NCBI GenBank assembly: GCA_900540475.1 | Contig: UQGG01000110.1 | Span: 1-6,176, forward strand | DNA: 6,176 nucleotides | Source: an uncultured Robinsoniella sp. | GTDB taxonomy: Bacteria > Bacillota > Clostridia > Lachnospirales > Lachnospiraceae | Direction: 5' to 3' | Shown: positions 5,688 through 6,176 of the stretch, piece after piece | Layout: every line of letters starts with the position of its first letter | Position numbering within the stretch: the first letter of the stretch is position 1 | The notes under the pieces: model-generated | Told to the model about the DNA's origin: nothing | What the model saw: the letters and a program-made list of their open reading frames with translations, nothing else | Databases searched by the model: none | Translations under genes and position numbers: made by a program

Positions 5688-5701
5688 ATTATCATCCTCC
5701 T
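5685..5701 (-). promoter_or_regulatory. Ribosome binding site fixing the start of the AraA-like gene at 5687
   Basis: AGGAGG at 5701-5696 lies 8 bases before the ATG at 5687-5685. The longer reading from 5732 would add 15 residues (MPEYKYVRHAQEDDN) that run through the intergenic hairpin and this binding site and do not resemble an isomerase N-terminus. The shorter start is therefore chosen. Confidence 0.9.
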
Positions 5702-5702
5702 G

Positions 5703-5735
5703 AGCGTGCCTTACATACTTGTATTCCGGCACGCT
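5703..5735 (-). promoter_or_regulatory. Intergenic stem-loop between binding-protein gene and isomerase gene
   Basis: A perfect 8-bp stem (AGCGTGCC pairing with GGCACGCT) encloses a 17-base loop, in which ATAC and GTAT can add four more pairs. It starts 9 bases after the binding-protein stop and ends 1 base before the AGGAGG of the next gene. No U-tract follows, so it is not an intrinsic terminator. In transporter operons such hairpins behind the binding-protein gene often protect the upstream mRNA and allow unequal expression. That role is inferred here. Confidence 0.6.
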
Positions 5736-5744
5736 TCTGCCCGT

Positions 5745-6176
5745 TTATTTATCGTAAGTATACTTTTCTTTGAACTGGTCTACATTATCTTTCGTGATGA
5801 TAATGGAACCGGAATCTACAACAGGTGGAAGCGGATTAATTCCTGCATCCAGATAATTCTGTGTTACTTTCAGATTGCCGTTTACATAATCATGAAGCCA
5901 TTTCACAGCAATGTAACCTTCCACGTATGAATTCTGGGCAAAGGATGCCGCTACTTCTCCGCTTTCAATTAATTCCAGTGTAGCACTGTCCCTGTCTCTG
6001 CCCACAATCTTAATTCCATCGATACCAGCTTCCCTGACTGCAGTAGCTGCTCCTACTGCGGAGGGTGCCTGCATACCGATAATTCCCACTACATCAGGAT
6101 TTGCCTGAAGTGCCGCACCTACAGCCGTGGCTGGCGTAGTCTCGTCTGCCCTATCATCCACCTCCCCCCGTAATCT
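5745..6176 (-). CDS. Sugar ABC transporter substrate-binding protein, C-terminal part (5' end beyond window)
   Basis: The frame is open to the window edge, giving 143 visible residues that end in KYTYDK and a TAA stop. A GTG at 6161 is not the start, because the frame continues upstream of it with R-L-R-G-E. The pattern fits the second lobe of the ribose/rhamnose/autoinducer-2 type binding proteins (Peripla_BP_4). It shows ADETTPATAV, then NPDVVGIIGMQAPSAVGAA, then IVGRDRDSATLELIESGEVA, then FAQNSYVEGYIAV, and a late VDSGSIIITKDNVDQF. In this family the protein is lipid-anchored outside the membrane and hands a sugar to a permease/ATPase pair. Full members are about 320-370 residues, so roughly half, including the signal peptide, is missing. 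It directly precedes the AraA-like isomerase, suggesting its ligand is that pathway's substrate. The ligand itself cannot be read from this part. Confidence 0.88.
   Translation of the reverse strand, partial: RLRGEVDDRADETTPATAVGAALQANPDVVGIIGMQAPSAVGAATAVREAGIDGIKIVGRDRDSATLELIESGEVAASFAQNSYVEGYIAVKWLHDYVNGNLKVTQNYLDAGINPLPPVVDSGSIIITKDNVDQFKEKYTYDK

Noticed and set aside
5688..5732. Upstream start of the AraA-like gene, adding 15 residues
   Set aside because: It would run through the intergenic hairpin and the AGGAGG. The ATG at 5687 has ideal spacing and the expected N-terminus.
6159..6161. GTG as the start of the substrate-binding protein gene
   Set aside because: The frame stays open to the window edge, no signal peptide follows, and the residues fall in the middle of the family fold. 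The gene is simply truncated by the window.
1..6176. Mobile element, phage, CRISPR or RNA genes
   Set aside because: No transposase or integrase motifs, terminal inverted repeats, regularly spaced repeat-spacer pattern, tRNA cloverleaf or rRNA segments were seen. The short repeats found are local to intergenic regions.

Overview
All five protein genes in this window lie on the minus strand, so transcription runs from high to low coordinates. Moderate GC content, strong AGGAGG-type ribosome binding sites, one GTG start and U-tract terminators point to a low-to-moderate GC Firmicute. The mix of a rhizosphere-type sugar-binding protein, arabinose/fucose isomerase relatives and an FGGY kinase suggests a gut Clostridia lineage, most likely Lachnospiraceae. 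The lineage is inferred from style and gene content only.

Layout in the direction of transcription: (1) 6176-5745, the C-terminal part of a periplasmic-type sugar-binding protein of an ABC transporter, cut by the window edge. (2) 5687-4293, a 464-residue L-arabinose-isomerase-like protein that keeps all four metal ligands. (3) A 198-base gap holding four short tandem repeats that begin at the stop codon, an intrinsic terminator, a 20-bp-period direct repeat and a good sigma-A promoter. (4) 4094-2562, a 510-residue FGGY carbohydrate kinase. (5) A 374-base gap with degenerate direct repeats, a long composite terminator hairpin and a weaker promoter. (6) 2187-829, a 452-residue L-fucose-isomerase-like protein from a GTG start. 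(7) 770-144, a 208-residue protein resembling cytoplasmic ConA-like beta-sandwich proteins of sugar loci. (8) 143-1, a 17-bp hairpin, an extended -10 promoter and small palindromes, probably the leader of a gene beyond the window.

The genes read as a catabolic locus: import of a monosaccharide or small glycoside, aldose-ketose isomerisation by one or two isomerases, and phosphorylation of the ketose by the kinase. No aldolase, epimerase, regulator or permease is visible, so the sugar cannot be named. Two isomerases from different branches flanking one kinase, next to a small beta-sandwich protein, do not match a textbook arabinose, fucose or xylose operon. This is the best candidate in the window for an undescribed pathway. 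Terminators and promoters between the genes suggest at least three transcription units: binding protein plus AraA-like isomerase, kinase alone, and FucI-like isomerase plus ConA-like protein. I see no RNA genes, insertion sequences, CRISPR arrays, or phage or plasmid signals.
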